Source: Opitutaceae bacterium
GTDB lineage: Bacteria > Verrucomicrobiota > Verrucomicrobiia > Opitutales > Opitutaceae
Reading direction: 5' to 3'
Length of the DNA: 64,000 bases
NCBI GenBank assembly: GCA_028688225.1
Contig: JAQTYQ010000003.1
Coordinates: 124,001 to 188,000 of the forward strand
Shown here: positions 1 to 8,183 of the stretch, one piece after another
Position numbering within the stretch: the first letter of the stretch is position 1
Layout: each line of letters begins with the position of its first letter
The notes under the pieces: generated by a model
Told to the model about the DNA's origin: nothing
The model's input: the letters and a program-made list of their open reading frames with translations, nothing else
Database searches by the model: none
Made by a program: the position numbers and the translations under genes

Positions 1-761
1 GTGGTCTGGAGCAGCTCCGTCGCATGGTCGCGCAGGTCGGCCTCGCGGTAAGCGGTGTGGCCGTCCTCCTGCAGGGTCTCGAGCGCGTAGAGGATGCCGG
101 CGTCGAGCCGGGGCGGCGCGTCGTTGGCGAAGCCGAGATTGATGGCAATGCGGTCGGCGGTCTTGAAGCCGATGCCCTCGATCTCGCGCGCCACCCGGTA
201 AGGCTCGGCCAGCAGCACCTGCCGGGCCTGTCCGCCGTAGCGGTTCACGAGCTTGACGCACTGGGAGGTGGTGACGCCGTAGGTCTGGAGGAAGATGTGG
301 ATCTCGCGCAGCGCGCGCTGCTCGTCCCAGGCCTTCTTGATGGCGGCGGCGCGCTTGGGGCCGATGCCGGGCACGCGCCGCAGGCGCGCCGACTCCTCGC
401 TGAGCACGCGGAAGGTGTCGGCCCCGAAGGCGTCGACAATCTTGTTCGCGTACACCTTGCCGATGCCGGGCACCAGGCCGCTCCCGAGGTATTTGCGGAT
501 CCCGTGAACGGACGACGGCAGCTCGGAGGTGAAGGTCTCGACTTTGAACTGGTCGCCGTGCTGGCTGTGGCGTGTCCACTGGCCGTGCAGGTGCAGCGTC
601 TCGCCGCACTGCACTCCGGGCAGGGGGCCGACGATGGTCACCTTTTCATCGGTATCCTCGCGGCGGAATTCGGCGATGGTATAGTGGTTCTCCTCGTTGA
701 GGAAAATGATGCGCTCGAGGACGCCGGCGAGCGACTCGGAGGATGAGGAAGCATTGACCAC
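1..761 (-). CDS. recD2: RecD2-type ATP-dependent DNA helicase, N-terminal part (cut by window edge)
   Basis: Reading the minus strand from a GTG at 761 gives an open frame to base 1 (about 253 residues). It starts with a small OB-like region (LERIIFLNEENHYTIAEFRRED) and continues with a double helix-hairpin-helix segment (GLVPGIGKVYANKIV, LRRVPGIGPKRAAAIKKAW and EIEGIGFKTADRIA). This order is the known N terminus of RecD2/TraA-like SF1B helicases, 5'-3' helicases that act in DNA repair outside RecBCD. The helicase motifs would lie beyond the edge. The frame is missing from the ORF track because it is incomplete. No ATG is in frame near the start; GTG GTC AAT is the best start seen. The plus-strand 240-aa ORF over it is a shadow. 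Confidence 0.85.
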   Translation of the reverse strand, partial: MVNASSSSESLAGVLERIIFLNEENHYTIAEFRREDTDEKVTIVGPLPGVQCGETLHLHGQWTRHSQHGDQFKVETFTSELPSSVHGIRKYLGSGLVPGIGKVYANKIVDAFGADTFRVLSEESARLRRVPGIGPKRAAAIKKAWDEQRALREIHIFLQTYGVTTSQCVKLVNRYGGQARQVLLAEPYRVAREIEGIGFKTADRIAINLGFANDAPPRLDAGILYALETLQEDGHTAYREADLRDHATELLQT

Positions 762-799
762 CGAAGAACACTGATAAGCGCCGATTAAGGAAGGGAAAG

Positions 800-867
800 C
801 GCGGAAAATCACCGCGCCTGCGGCGGCATCCGGCTGGATGCCCTGCGTTGCGGATGCATCCGCAACG
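800..867. repeat. Three consecutive perfect hairpins/palindromes in the recD2 upstream region
   Basis: Three inverted repeats follow one another. GCGCGG-7 nt-CCGCGC lies at 800-818, GGCATCC-GGCT-GGATGCC at 826-843, and the perfect 22-bp palindrome CGTTGCGGATGCATCCGCAACG at 846-867. They lie between the divergent recD2-like gene and the small zinc protein. The second and third share the GGATGC word. They may be operators or a REP-like structured element; there is no T-run that would make them clear terminators. Confidence 0.6.
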
Positions 868-932
868 AAAATACCTGACAGCCTCCGGAATCTGGCTTCA
901 TTGGACTATGCCCAGAAAAGAAAGGATCTGCG

Positions 933-1142
933 ATGCCTATCTGCGCCCGATGTAACGGCAAAGGCATGATCGACTGCCCGCGGTGTGAAGGTCATGGCGT
1001 GATGGAGGACCGCCAGCTCGAATCCCCCATTCTTACCGGGGCCCCGGGGAGTTCGCCCCCATGTCCGGAATGCAAAGGCCGGGGGGTGATTGTCTGTCCC
1101 GACTGTGACGGATCCGGGGAGGTGGATGACAACGATGACTAA
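933..1142 (+). CDS. Small DnaJ-type zinc-finger protein (four CxxCxGxG-like motifs)
   Basis: This 69-residue protein has four motifs, CARCNGKG, CPRCEGHG, CPECKGRG and CPDCDGSG. They are arranged as two pairs separated by about 30 residues. In DnaJ this cysteine-rich module binds two zinc ions and helps hold unfolded protein; here there is no J domain and no C-terminal substrate domain. The ATG is preceded by AAAGGA, a plausible ribosome binding site. The gene is single and convergent with the HAD phosphatase gene. Its role could be chaperone-like or redox, but the sequence alone does not decide this. Confidence 0.8.
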   Translation: MPICARCNGKGMIDCPRCEGHGVMEDRQLESPILTGAPGSSPPCPECKGRGVIVCPDCDGSGEVDDNDD

Positions 1143-1177
1143 GCGGCGACCGCCTGCCGCCAAGCAGGAGACCGCAT

Positions 1178-1200
1178 GTCAACTATTGGTTGACGTGTTG
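1178..1200. repeat. Palindromic 23-bp intergenic element, copy 1 (GTCAACTATTGGTTGACGTGTTG)
   Basis: The element has the inverted repeat GTCAAC...GTTGAC followed by GTGTTG, and overlaps the stop codon of the minus-strand phosphatase gene between two convergent genes. A second copy, with two base differences, lies at 11997-12019, also between convergent genes. Confidence 0.55.
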
Positions 1201-1886
1201 CCGGTAGTTTCACTGCGGTGGCCGCCAGCGGCGGCGGGAAGCTTGAGACCGAAGACCTCCCGAGCCAGTGAGGAGAGGTCGGGATAGATCTGTTTGGCGC
1301 CGGCGGCCCGCAGCGCTTCGGCGGAATGCGTGCCCGTCGTGACGAGGCAGCAGTGGAGGCCGCCTTTGCGCGCGGTCTCCGCGTCGAAGGGTGAATCGCC
1401 GACCAGGCAGGTGGTCGCGGCGCTGGCGCCGAGCGCGGCCAGTGCGTGGGCCGTGAGCCGGGGGTCGGGCTTGAGCCACGGCGTGTCGTGCGCCCCGAAA
1501 ATGCCGCGAAACAGGGAGGCGATGCCGAGGTAATCGCACACCACCCGCGACGAGGTGCCCAGCTTGTTGGTGAGAACGGCCAGCGCGCAGCCGCGGTGGT
1601 GCAGGGTGCGCAGCAACGCGTCGGCCCCCGGCATCAGTTCCACTCCGTCCAGCATCGTGCGGTCCCAGTACTCCCGGTAGATTTTCAGCGCCCGGGGCAG
1701 GTCGGCCGCGCGCACGAAACGGCGCATGGCGTGCTCGAGGCCGCCGCCAATGGCCTGCCGGACCTGCTCGCGGGTGGGGGCGGGCAGGCCCAGTTGCGGC
1801 AGGGTGTGTGTATAACAGCGATGGATCGCCGGCAGGTGGTCAAGTAGCGTGCCATCAAGGTCGAACAATACCGTCCGGTAGCGCAT
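1179..1886 (-). CDS. gph: HAD family phosphatase, phosphoglycolate phosphatase-like
   Basis: The 235-residue protein starts MRYRTVLFDLDGTLLDH, with the HAD motif I DxDGT (D9 and D11). Motif II is in AVLTNKLGTSS, and motifs III/IV are near LKPDPRLT and CLVGDSPFDAE. The long helical cap between motif I and II is typical of the Gph/PGP subfamily. Gph removes 2-phosphoglycolate formed during DNA repair or photorespiration, but substrate choice in this subfamily varies. I chose the ATG at 1886 rather than the upstream start of the ORF track, because the family begins just before the DxD motif. The reverse reading of the upstream region (MVRQPC...) has no family similarity that I recognise. Confidence 0.85.
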   Translation of the reverse strand: MRYRTVLFDLDGTLLDHLPAIHRCYTHTLPQLGLPAPTREQVRQAIGGGLEHAMRRFVRAADLPRALKIYREYWDRTMLDGVELMPGADALLRTLHHRGCALAVLTNKLGTSSRVVCDYLGIASLFRGIFGAHDTPWLKPDPRLTAHALAALGASAATTCLVGDSPFDAETARKGGLHCCLVTTGTHSAEALRAAGAKQIYPDLSSLAREVFGLKLPAAAGGHRSETTGNTSTNS

Positions 1887-2026
1887 GGTGCGGGAAGGAA
1901 GCCACGAAACACGCGAAAAAAGCCGCAGGACGCAAGGCTGGCGCACCATGCGCGCGCGGAGACCGGTGCGGGCGGATGTGGAAAAAATTCTGGTGATGTG
2001 GGGGCGAACGGGTGAAAGTGAAGGCG

Positions 2027-3169
2027 ATGAGTGCGGTGCCCACCCAAGCTCGCGCCGATGCCACCCGTACCGGGGACAGTCTGGTGGTGCGCTTGGGCGG
2101 CGTCTGGCGCATCACCCGGCCGCTGCCAGCCTGGCCAAAGGTGCTGGCCCAGGCTGCCGACGGGGGGCCGGCGGACCGGCCGCGTGTGGTGCGGCTGGTC
2201 CTGGAAGAGGGGGAGCGGTGGGACAGCTCCCTGGTGCGGTTTATCTACGAGGTGCAGTGCTGGTGCCGCGCGGCGGATGCCGCCTGCGACCTCGCCGCCC
2301 TGCCGGAGTCGGTCCGCAGACTCGTCGAGCAGCTGGCCCGGGCGCAGGAGAAACACGTGCCGTCCGATCATGCGCAGAACTTCCTCACCGGCGTGGGACT
2401 GGCCGCGGCCGACCTGTGGCGGCAGACGCGCGATTTCGCCAATTTTGTCGGTGAGTGTACGCTGAGCGCCATCGGGCTGGTGAAACGGCCGGGGCGGTTT
2501 CGCTGGCACGATTGCTTTGCCGAGATGCAGCAGTGCGGGGCGATGGCCCTGCCCATCGTGAGTCTCATCAGCCTGCTGGTCGGCCTCATCATGGCCTACC
2601 AGGCGGCGGTGCAACTGCGGCAGTTCGGCGCCGACATCTTTGTGGCCGACCTGGTCGGCCTCGCGGTCGTGCGCGAGATGGGGCCGATGATGGCCGCCGT
2701 GGTGCTGGCCGGCCGCACGGGCGCCGCCTTCGCGGCCCAGATCGGCAACATGAAAACGGGCGAGGAGATCGACGCCCTCGAGACCCTCGGCATTCCGGCG
2801 GTGGATTTTCTCGTCATGCCCCGCCTGCTCGCCCTCACCCTGATGATGCCGCTGCTTGCGCTCTATGCCAACTGCCTCGGCATCCTCGGGGGCATGATCG
2901 TGTCGGCCAGCGTGCTGGAAATTCCGCCCAGCGCCTATTGGATCGAGTCGCAGACGATCATCGATCTTTCCGACGTGAGTTCCGGCCTCATCAAAAGCGT
3001 CGTCTTCGGCATCCTGGTGGCGGTGGCCGGCTGCCTGCGCGGGCTGCAATGCGAGCGCAGCGCGGCGGGCGTCGGCCGTGCGGCCACGTCGGCCGTGGTC
3101 ACGGGCATCCTGCTCATCATCGTGGCCGACGCGGTGTTCGCGGTGCTGTTCAACGTCCTGGGCCTATGA
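2027..3169 (+). CDS. mlaE: MlaE/MCE-type ABC transporter permease with N-terminal STAS-like domain
   Basis: The first ~110 residues look like a STAS/MlaB-like domain (VRLGGVWRITRPLPAW ... VRLVLEEGERWDSS). A MlaE permease follows, with the characteristic AVVREMGPMMAAVVLAGRTGAAFAAQIGNMKTGEEIDALETLG segment and five to six hydrophobic helices. The fused STAS-permease form is known in bacterial Mla-type phospholipid transporters, which move lipid between the two membranes. The gene overlaps the ATPase gene by ATGA, and MCE and auxiliary lipoprotein genes follow, which supports an operon. I prefer the ATG at 2027; a GTG at 2012 is also possible. Confidence 0.9.
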   Translation: MSAVPTQARADATRTGDSLVVRLGGVWRITRPLPAWPKVLAQAADGGPADRPRVVRLVLEEGERWDSSLVRFIYEVQCWCRAADAACDLAALPESVRRLVEQLARAQEKHVPSDHAQNFLTGVGLAAADLWRQTRDFANFVGECTLSAIGLVKRPGRFRWHDCFAEMQQCGAMALPIVSLISLLVGLIMAYQAAVQLRQFGADIFVADLVGLAVVREMGPMMAAVVLAGRTGAAFAAQIGNMKTGEEIDALETLGIPAVDFLVMPRLLALTLMMPLLALYANCLGILGGMIVSASVLEIPPSAYWIESQTIIDLSDVSSGLIKSVVFGILVAVAGCLRGLQCERSAAGVGRAATSAVVTGILLIIVADAVFAVLFNVLGL

Positions 3170-3969
3170 GCACCGGCCGCGAACTCCCGCCCGTGCATCC
3201 CCCGGCCGCCGTCCCGGCGGTCGCGGTCGAGAATCTCGAATGCCGCTACGGCGACACGGTGGTGCTCAGCGGGATCACGTTCACGGTGCGCGAAGGCGAG
3301 CTGTTCTTTGTCATCGGCGGCAGCGGCTGCGGCAAAAGCACGCTTCTGCGCCATCTCATCGGGCTCATGCAGCCGGCGCTGGGCGTGGTGTCCTATTATG
3401 GCGAAAACTTCACCCGCGCCGACCTGGCGACGCGTCGCAGCCTGCTCAAAACCTTCGGCGTGCTTTACCAGAATTCCGCGCTCTGGAGTTCCATGACCCT
3501 GCGCGAAAACGTCGCCCTCCCCCTGGAGGAGTACACCACGCTCAACCGGCGCGAACGCGAGGAGATCGTGGCCCTCAAGCTCGCGCAGGTGGGACTGGCG
3601 GGGTTTGAGGACTATTTTCCCGCCGAGCTCAGCGGCGGCATGCGCAAGCGCGCCGGCCTCGCCCGGGCGCTGGCGCTCGATCCGCGCATCGTCTTTTTCG
3701 ACGAACCGTCGGCCGGTCTCGACCCGGTCATCTCCCGGAAGCTCGATGAGCTCATCCGGCAGATCCGCGAAACACTGGGCACGACGATGGTCATCGTGTC
3801 GCACGAACTGGCGAGCATCTACGCGCTGGCCGACCGCGTGATCATGCTGGACCGCGACGCGCGGGGCATCATCGCCGAGGGCCGCCCGCGTGAGCTCGCC
3901 ACGGCGGGCGGCGATCCGCGGGTGCGGGAATTTCTGACCCGCGGCGGGGAGGAGGTCAGGACGACATGA
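3166..3969 (+). CDS. mlaF: MlaF/Ttg2A-type ABC transporter ATP-binding protein
   Basis: This 267-residue ATPase has Walker A GGSGCGKST at about residue 51, a Q-loop (LYQNSALW), signature ELSGGMRKR and Walker B IVFFDEPSAGLDP, then the switch His in IVSHE. The Q-loop and the GGM signature are those of the MlaF/MCE-associated group. The ORF track merges it with an out-of-frame extension back to 2455. The true start is the ATG at 3166, overlapping the permease stop (ATGA). It powers lipid transport by the MlaE-like permease. Confidence 0.92.
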   Translation: MSTGRELPPVHPPAAVPAVAVENLECRYGDTVVLSGITFTVREGELFFVIGGSGCGKSTLLRHLIGLMQPALGVVSYYGENFTRADLATRRSLLKTFGVLYQNSALWSSMTLRENVALPLEEYTTLNRREREEIVALKLAQVGLAGFEDYFPAELSGGMRKRAGLARALALDPRIVFFDEPSAGLDPVISRKLDELIRQIRETLGTTMVIVSHELASIYALADRVIMLDRDARGIIAEGRPRELATAGGDPRVREFLTRGGEEVRTT

Positions 3970-4066
3970 AGCAGGCAGGCCCCGCCACGACCGGCGGCGC
4001 TGCCCGGGCGCGACTTTGGGCGTTGCCACCGTCCCTTCCGTTTGTTCCCTCTAATTACTCGGTGCC

Positions 4067-5068
4067 GTGAAAACCAAGATCAGTCCCGCGGTGGTCGGCC
4101 TGTTTGTGCTCGGAGCCATGTTGCTCGGGCTCATCGCGCTGCTGGCCTTTGGCGGCGTGAACTTCTTCTCCAGGCCCCAGCGGTTTGTGGTCTATTTTGA
4201 CGAGTCGATCCACGGTCTCGACCTCGGCTCGCCGGTGAAGCTGCGCGGCGTGCGGGTCGGCCGCGTGGTCGACCTCAACGTCCGCTACGACGCCGCGAGC
4301 AACAAGTCGGTGGTGGCGGTGGTCTGCGAGCTGAGCCGCAACATGATCATCGACGGACAGGGACAGGCCATCGATGTGTCCGACCGGGCCGCGCTGCAGA
4401 CGCTGGTCGACCACGGCCTGCGCGCCCAGCTGGGCGTGATCGGCCTCGCCACCGGCCTGCTCTTCGTCGAACTCGATTTCTACGATCCCCACCAGTATCC
4501 GCCCGAAAACCGGCTCACCGACGACCGGCGTATCGTGATGCCCGCCGTGCCCTCGACAATCTCCGAGTATCAGGCCAGCCTGACGGAGATTCTCTCCGAC
4601 CTGAAACGGGTGGATTTTGCCGGCCTGTCGCGCAACCTCAACGCGATGCTCACCACCGCCAACCAGAAGCTGCAGACCGTGGACACGGTGCGCCTGAGCG
4701 AGCGCTGGGCCAAGGCGGCCGAAGCGGTGGAAACGATGGCGGCAGACCCGGAAATCAAAAGGACTTTTGCCAATCTGAACGCCGCGACCACCGACTTGCG
4801 GGCGTTGATCGCCAAGCTCGATACGCAGGTACAGCCCACCAGCGACAAGCTGGCGCAGACGCTCGATGAAGCCCGCCAGGCGCTCGCGGCCTTCAACGCC
4901 GCCGCCACCAGCGCCCAGCGGTTTATCGCGGCGCAGGGTGGGCTGGGAGAGGAGGCAACCCGGACGCTTGAACAGCTGCGCGAGACGGCGGCCTCGGTCC
5001 AGCGTCTGGCCGACTTTCTCGAGCGCAATCCCAATGCGCTCATCACCGGCCGCAAACCGTCGGAGTGA
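4067..5068 (+). CDS. mlaD: MCE/MlaD family substrate-binding protein
   Basis: The 333-residue protein has an N-terminal membrane anchor (VVGLFVLGAMLLGLIALLAF). An MCE domain follows (VVYFDESIHGLDLGSPVKLRGVRVGRVVDL ... ALQTLVDHGLRAQLGVIGLATGLLFVELDF), then a long helical C-terminal region with repeated heptad-like segments, as in PqiB/YebT-like and longer MlaD proteins. MCE domains form hexameric rings or tubes that carry lipid across the periplasm. The start is a GTG at 4067. A 97-bp gap separates it from the ATPase gene. Confidence 0.9.
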   Translation: MKTKISPAVVGLFVLGAMLLGLIALLAFGGVNFFSRPQRFVVYFDESIHGLDLGSPVKLRGVRVGRVVDLNVRYDAASNKSVVAVVCELSRNMIIDGQGQAIDVSDRAALQTLVDHGLRAQLGVIGLATGLLFVELDFYDPHQYPPENRLTDDRRIVMPAVPSTISEYQASLTEILSDLKRVDFAGLSRNLNAMLTTANQKLQTVDTVRLSERWAKAAEAVETMAADPEIKRTFANLNAATTDLRALIAKLDTQVQPTSDKLAQTLDEARQALAAFNAAATSAQRFIAAQGGLGEEATRTLEQLRETAASVQRLADFLERNPNALITGRKPSE

Positions 5069-5070
5069 TC

Positions 5071-5829
5071 ATGAATCATCAGGACCCGGAGGACACGGAG
5101 ATGAAAGCGAAAGTCGAAGGAATAAGGTCGAAGACGGGGGACGCCGCATCCGGTTGCAAACGGCTGACGTCGGATATCCGTTCTCGGTTCTTCGATTTCC
5201 GCTCCTCGTTCTTCCAATTTCGACTTCCGGCTGCCGCTTGCTGTTTGCTGCTGGCGGCGTGTTCATTGCCTTTTCCTCAGGCGCAGTCCGACCCGACGCG
5301 CTATTATCTGTTGACCGCGACGGACATCCGGCTGGAGACGGAAACGGCCGGAGCGTTGAAACGCTGGGTGGTGGGCGTACGCGCGGTCGAGATGGCGGCC
5401 TACCTCCGTACCAGGTCGCTGGCCGTCCGCTCCCACACCAACGAAATCATGTTTCCGGACTTCGCCCGCTGGGGCGAGCCGCTCGACCAGGGCCTTGCCC
5501 GGGTGATCGCCGAGAACCTCCAGTCGGTGCAGAGCGTGGCCCGGGTTTCGACGCCGCCGTTCCGGGCCGATGAACAAAGGGATTTCGAAGTCCTCATCCG
5601 CGTCACCGCCTGCGAGGGCATGGCTGGCGGCGAAGTGCGGTTTGCCGCCACCTGGCGGATGCTGGCCCCGGGGGCGGTCCCGGGCACGGTGGCCGAGGGT
5701 AGTTACGCGGCGTCGGGATTGCGCTGGGACGGCCATGACCACGGGCAGCTGGCGGCGAAGCTGAGCGAGGCGCTGGCCGGGCTGAGTCGGGAGATCGTTG
5801 CGGCCCTGCCGCGCCAGCCAGCCGGTTGA
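5071..5829 (+). CDS. PqiC/MlaX-like ABC transport auxiliary lipoprotein with inserted N-terminal segment
   Basis: The C-terminal ~190 residues fit the ABC-type transport auxiliary lipoprotein family (RYYLLTATDIRLETETAGALKRWVVGVRAVEMAAYLRTRSLAVR). A lipobox LLLAACS marks the membrane anchor, so the mature protein faces the periplasm and partners the MCE system upstream. Oddly, the signal peptide is preceded by about 55 polar residues rather than a few. That stretch is encoded by a segment bounded by AAGTCGAA and TTCGACTT arms, which looks like a dispersed intergenic repeat read through in frame. Starts at GTG 5065, ATG 5071 or ATG 5101 all include it, so the real start is uncertain. Confidence 0.8.
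   Translation: MNHQDPEDTEMKAKVEGIRSKTGDAASGCKRLTSDIRSRFFDFRSSFFQFRLPAAACCLLLAACSLPFPQAQSDPTRYYLLTATDIRLETETAGALKRWVVGVRAVEMAAYLRTRSLAVRSHTNEIMFPDFARWGEPLDQGLARVIAENLQSVQSVARVSTPPFRADEQRDFEVLIRVTACEGMAGGEVRFAATWRMLAPGAVPGTVAEGSYAASGLRWDGHDHGQLAAKLSEALAGLSREIVAALPRQPAG
5111..5226. repeat. Inverted-repeat-bounded element inside the 5' end of the lipoprotein gene
   Basis: The arms AAGTCGAA (5111-5118) and TTCGACTT (5219-5226) bound a segment rich in TTCG/GAAG words (GGTCGAAGACG, GTTCTTCGATTTCCG, GTTCTTCCAATTTCG). It is in frame and encodes a phenylalanine/arginine-rich stretch (SRFFDFRSSFFQFR) without family counterpart. The composition resembles small dispersed intergenic repeats. Confidence 0.5.
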
Positions 5830-5904
5830 TGCAGTCCGGCACAGGATCTCAGGCCGGGAACGCGCAAGGTTGGATCAAACAGCACACCCGCCGGACGGCC
5901 AGAA

Positions 5905-5930
5905 AACGGGCGATCCGGAGATCGCCCGTT
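5905..5930 (-). terminator. Rho-independent terminator of the mannanase gene
   Basis: AACGGGCGATC-CGGA-GATCGCCCGTT is a perfect 11-bp stem with a 4-nt loop, 45 bp past the stop of the minus-strand GH26 gene. Read on the minus strand it is followed by TTTTCT. On the plus strand no T-run follows. Confidence 0.75.
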
Positions 5931-5974
5931 GAGGCTGGCCAGGCTTTACCCCGCGTTGGGTGGGGTGAGACGGG

Positions 5975-7528
5975 TCATTCCGCCGTCACATAGTCCACAT
6001 AAATCGACGACGAGCCGCTGGCGTCTCCGGGAGCGACGAATGCCACGCCGATCTTCCGGACATAGTTCAGATTGGCGACGCCGGCCAGCGACATGCTCAA
6101 GGTCGTGGCGCCGCTCGAGTTGATGGAGAAGAACCCGCTGGAATACCAGGCCCAGCCGCTCCCCGTCTGGATGAAGATGAGGGCCACCACGCCGCTGCCC
6201 GGATTGCCCCAGGAGGCATGCTTGACGCGGGCCTTCAACTGCGAATAGCCGACCAGGCTGGTGTTGGCGGTCCGGCTCAGCCAATAGGTTTTGTCGGCGG
6301 CCGAGAAATTGACGTCCGCTTTCAGCGTATAGCCGCGGCTGACCCACCAATCATTCACCGACCACGGGCCGCCCGTGATGTTCGAGCCCGCCCAAGATTG
6401 GGTCGAGGGTCCTTCAAAGTCGTAGAGGATGGTCACCGGCTCGGTGATGCTCCCCAAGCTGATCTCGCCGCGGTTGACGACCCACGGATCGTTCATGAAC
6501 GGCGAGGCGTTCACATTGCTCTGGGGGGACCAGCCGTCGTTCCAGGCATAGAAGAAGGTCGCCTTCCGGAATTTCTGCCAGAACGCGTTGGCCCATTTAT
6601 AATAGTCAAAGCTGCCCTGGGTGTCGGGGCCGATCTCGGTGAACGCGAAGGTCTTGTTCAGGCCCACCATCGCATTATAGGCCGAGTTCAGGGTCACGCT
6701 CGTTCCCGGGTTGTCATCGTAAACATCGAGCCCGACCACATCGACATAGCTCGCCCCCGGATAAAAGGACGTCCAGCTTCCGGGACCGAAATCCGGCGCG
6801 TAAACCCAGATCAGGTTGTTGAGCCCCTTGGTGGTGGTGAAGTAGTTGTACATGTCGATCCAGACGTTCTTGAACGTCGTGGAGTTCTGGGCGCCCCACC
6901 AGAACCAGTCGCCATTCATCTCGTGGAACGGCCGCCACAGCACCGTCACCCCGGCGGATTGCAGGTCGGCCAGGCCCAGCGCCATCTTGTCGAGATACGT
7001 CCGCCAGCGGGCGCCGGTCTCCGTGGCCGGATTGAGCAGATCGGCGAAGTTCGCCAGATGGGTATTCAGGTTGCCGCCGTTGGCGTAACCCGGACTCGGA
7101 CAATGGACGCTCACGGTCACCAGCCCGCCGTTGTTCCAGTACGTCTCGAGCGTGTCGTTGCACGTGTAGTCGATCAGGGTCGTCGGATCGTCGGCCGTCG
7201 CCCAGCCGGCGCCGTAGTCGGCGCCAAAAATGCCGGGATACTGCCCCGTGGCGGTGTACAAGGCATCCAACTGGGTCGTCGAAAACGTCCAGGCGGAGTA
7301 CCCACCGAAGAAGCCGGAGGTCACCTTGTTGTCGAGCCGGTTGGGCAGATGCGCCAGCCAGTTCACCACGTCCCGCGTGGCCTGGGTTGCATTCGCATTG
7401 ACCGGAGACACGGTGTGCGCGCTTGCAATCGTCGTCGCCCAAAAGGGCGCTAAAACAGCAAAGAGAACAGCTGCCCATTTCTTTGCCGGATTTCTGCTCG
7501 CGGGAGCACTTTCGCTATTCCTATTCAT
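5975..7528 (-). CDS. Secreted GH26 endo-beta-1,4-mannanase with C-terminal carbohydrate-binding region
   Basis: The 517-residue protein starts MNRNSESAPASRNP and has a signal peptide ending near IASAHT. The GH26 catalytic domain covers about residues 35-340. The acid/base Glu is E203 in RPFHEMNGDWFWWG and the nucleophile is E298 in FTEIGPD; both motifs are hallmarks of family 26 mannanases. The last ~150 residues (LYDFEGPSTQSWAGSN...) look like a beta-sandwich carbohydrate-binding module, of the kind found in several GH26 enzymes. It would cut mannan or glucomannan outside the cell. It stands alone, with no transporter or other hydrolase next to it. The ORF-track start is a TTG at 7534; the ATG at 7528 is preferred. 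Confidence 0.9.
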   Translation of the reverse strand: MNRNSESAPASRNPAKKWAAVLFAVLAPFWATTIASAHTVSPVNANATQATRDVVNWLAHLPNRLDNKVTSGFFGGYSAWTFSTTQLDALYTATGQYPGIFGADYGAGWATADDPTTLIDYTCNDTLETYWNNGGLVTVSVHCPSPGYANGGNLNTHLANFADLLNPATETGARWRTYLDKMALGLADLQSAGVTVLWRPFHEMNGDWFWWGAQNSTTFKNVWIDMYNYFTTTKGLNNLIWVYAPDFGPGSWTSFYPGASYVDVVGLDVYDDNPGTSVTLNSAYNAMVGLNKTFAFTEIGPDTQGSFDYYKWANAFWQKFRKATFFYAWNDGWSPQSNVNASPFMNDPWVVNRGEISLGSITEPVTILYDFEGPSTQSWAGSNITGGPWSVNDWWVSRGYTLKADVNFSAADKTYWLSRTANTSLVGYSQLKARVKHASWGNPGSGVVALIFIQTGSGWAWYSSGFFSINSSGATTLSMSLAGVANLNYVRKIGVAFVAPGDASGSSSIYVDYVTAE

Positions 7529-7575
7529 ATACAACCAATCTCCATCTATTAATCTGAGTTACGTTGGAGCTAAAA

Positions 7576-7597
7576 ATAACTTATAAAAATAAGTTAT
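7576..7597. promoter_or_regulatory. AT-rich inverted repeat upstream of the mannanase gene
   Basis: ATAACTTAT-AAAA-ATAAGTTAT is a perfect 9-bp inverted repeat with a 4-nt spacer, 48 bp upstream of the mannanase ATG. It is the most AT-rich point of the region and suits an operator or a promoter -10 zone. The regulator is unknown. Confidence 0.45.
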
Positions 7598-7768
7598 GAA
7601 GTATTCCCCGCGGTTTCTTGGGATAGAAATCGCCATTCAGCCGCTGGGGTGGTCCTTTGCATTCGGGGGGTAGGATCGGACCGTCGCTTACGGATGAAAA
7701 CGGAGAGAAAAATAAATCTTGAGTCAAGTAAGGAACCAACATGGTGCCGACTTAATTACTGTCGCAAG

Positions 7769-7784
7769 TAGGGTATACACCCTA
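7769..7784. promoter_or_regulatory. Inverted repeat TAGGGT-ATAC-ACCCTA
   Basis: A perfect 6-bp inverted repeat with a 4-nt centre, about 400 bp upstream of the hybrid kinase gene and 240 bp upstream of the mannanase gene. It is an operator candidate only. Confidence 0.3.
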
Positions 7785-8183
7785 ACTTATGGCTCTGGCG
7801 AATCCGACAAAGTTGCCGGGCATGAAGGGGAGAGTCGCGGCGTGCTCATGGTCCTCGCCTTTTTTGGAGGGAGCCTTGGTGAGGTCGGAGCATCGGGCGC
7901 ATTGACATGCGCTTAATCGGATTCAGGCGCTCAGCTGGACGCGATTGGCGAACCGAGCCCTGAGACCGGGCATGCCATGCCGTGCGGCTCCGGCACCGCG
8001 GGTGCCGGCATACCAGCAAGGCACGTGCTTGGTTTTGGTATCAATCGAAATACCGCAAAAACCGTTCTCGATGCCGGGTTTCACCGCCGGGATTCGCAAA
8101 CTGCGAATAGGCTGGGAAAATTATTCAGGGATTGCACCACCTCTGCCGGGCCCAATGATAGGCGCGGTCAAAACGCACCCATC

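Larger units (their letters stand above)
7529..8183. other. Long intergenic region between mannanase and hybrid kinase genes
   Basis: These 655 bases are less GC-rich than the surroundings and hold no convincing gene. A 65-aa ORF at 7719-7916 has no recognisable features. Two inverted repeats are listed separately. Both flanking genes are transcribed away from this region, so promoters for both should lie here. Confidence 0.6.

Noticed and set aside
24-746. 240-aa plus-strand ORF
   Set aside because: Shadow of the RecD2-like reading on the minus strand, which has HhH motifs; the plus frame has no family features.
846-867. 22-bp palindrome as a terminator
   Set aside because: No T-run follows on either strand at a suitable gene end; both neighbours start, rather than end, here.
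1685-3049. 454-aa minus-strand ORF across gph and the permease gene
   Set aside because: Antisense to a clear MlaE permease; its His/Asp/Gln-rich sequence is typical of an antisense shadow.
7719-7916. 65-aa ORF in the mannanase-kinase gap
   Set aside because: No recognisable features; composition fits non-coding DNA.
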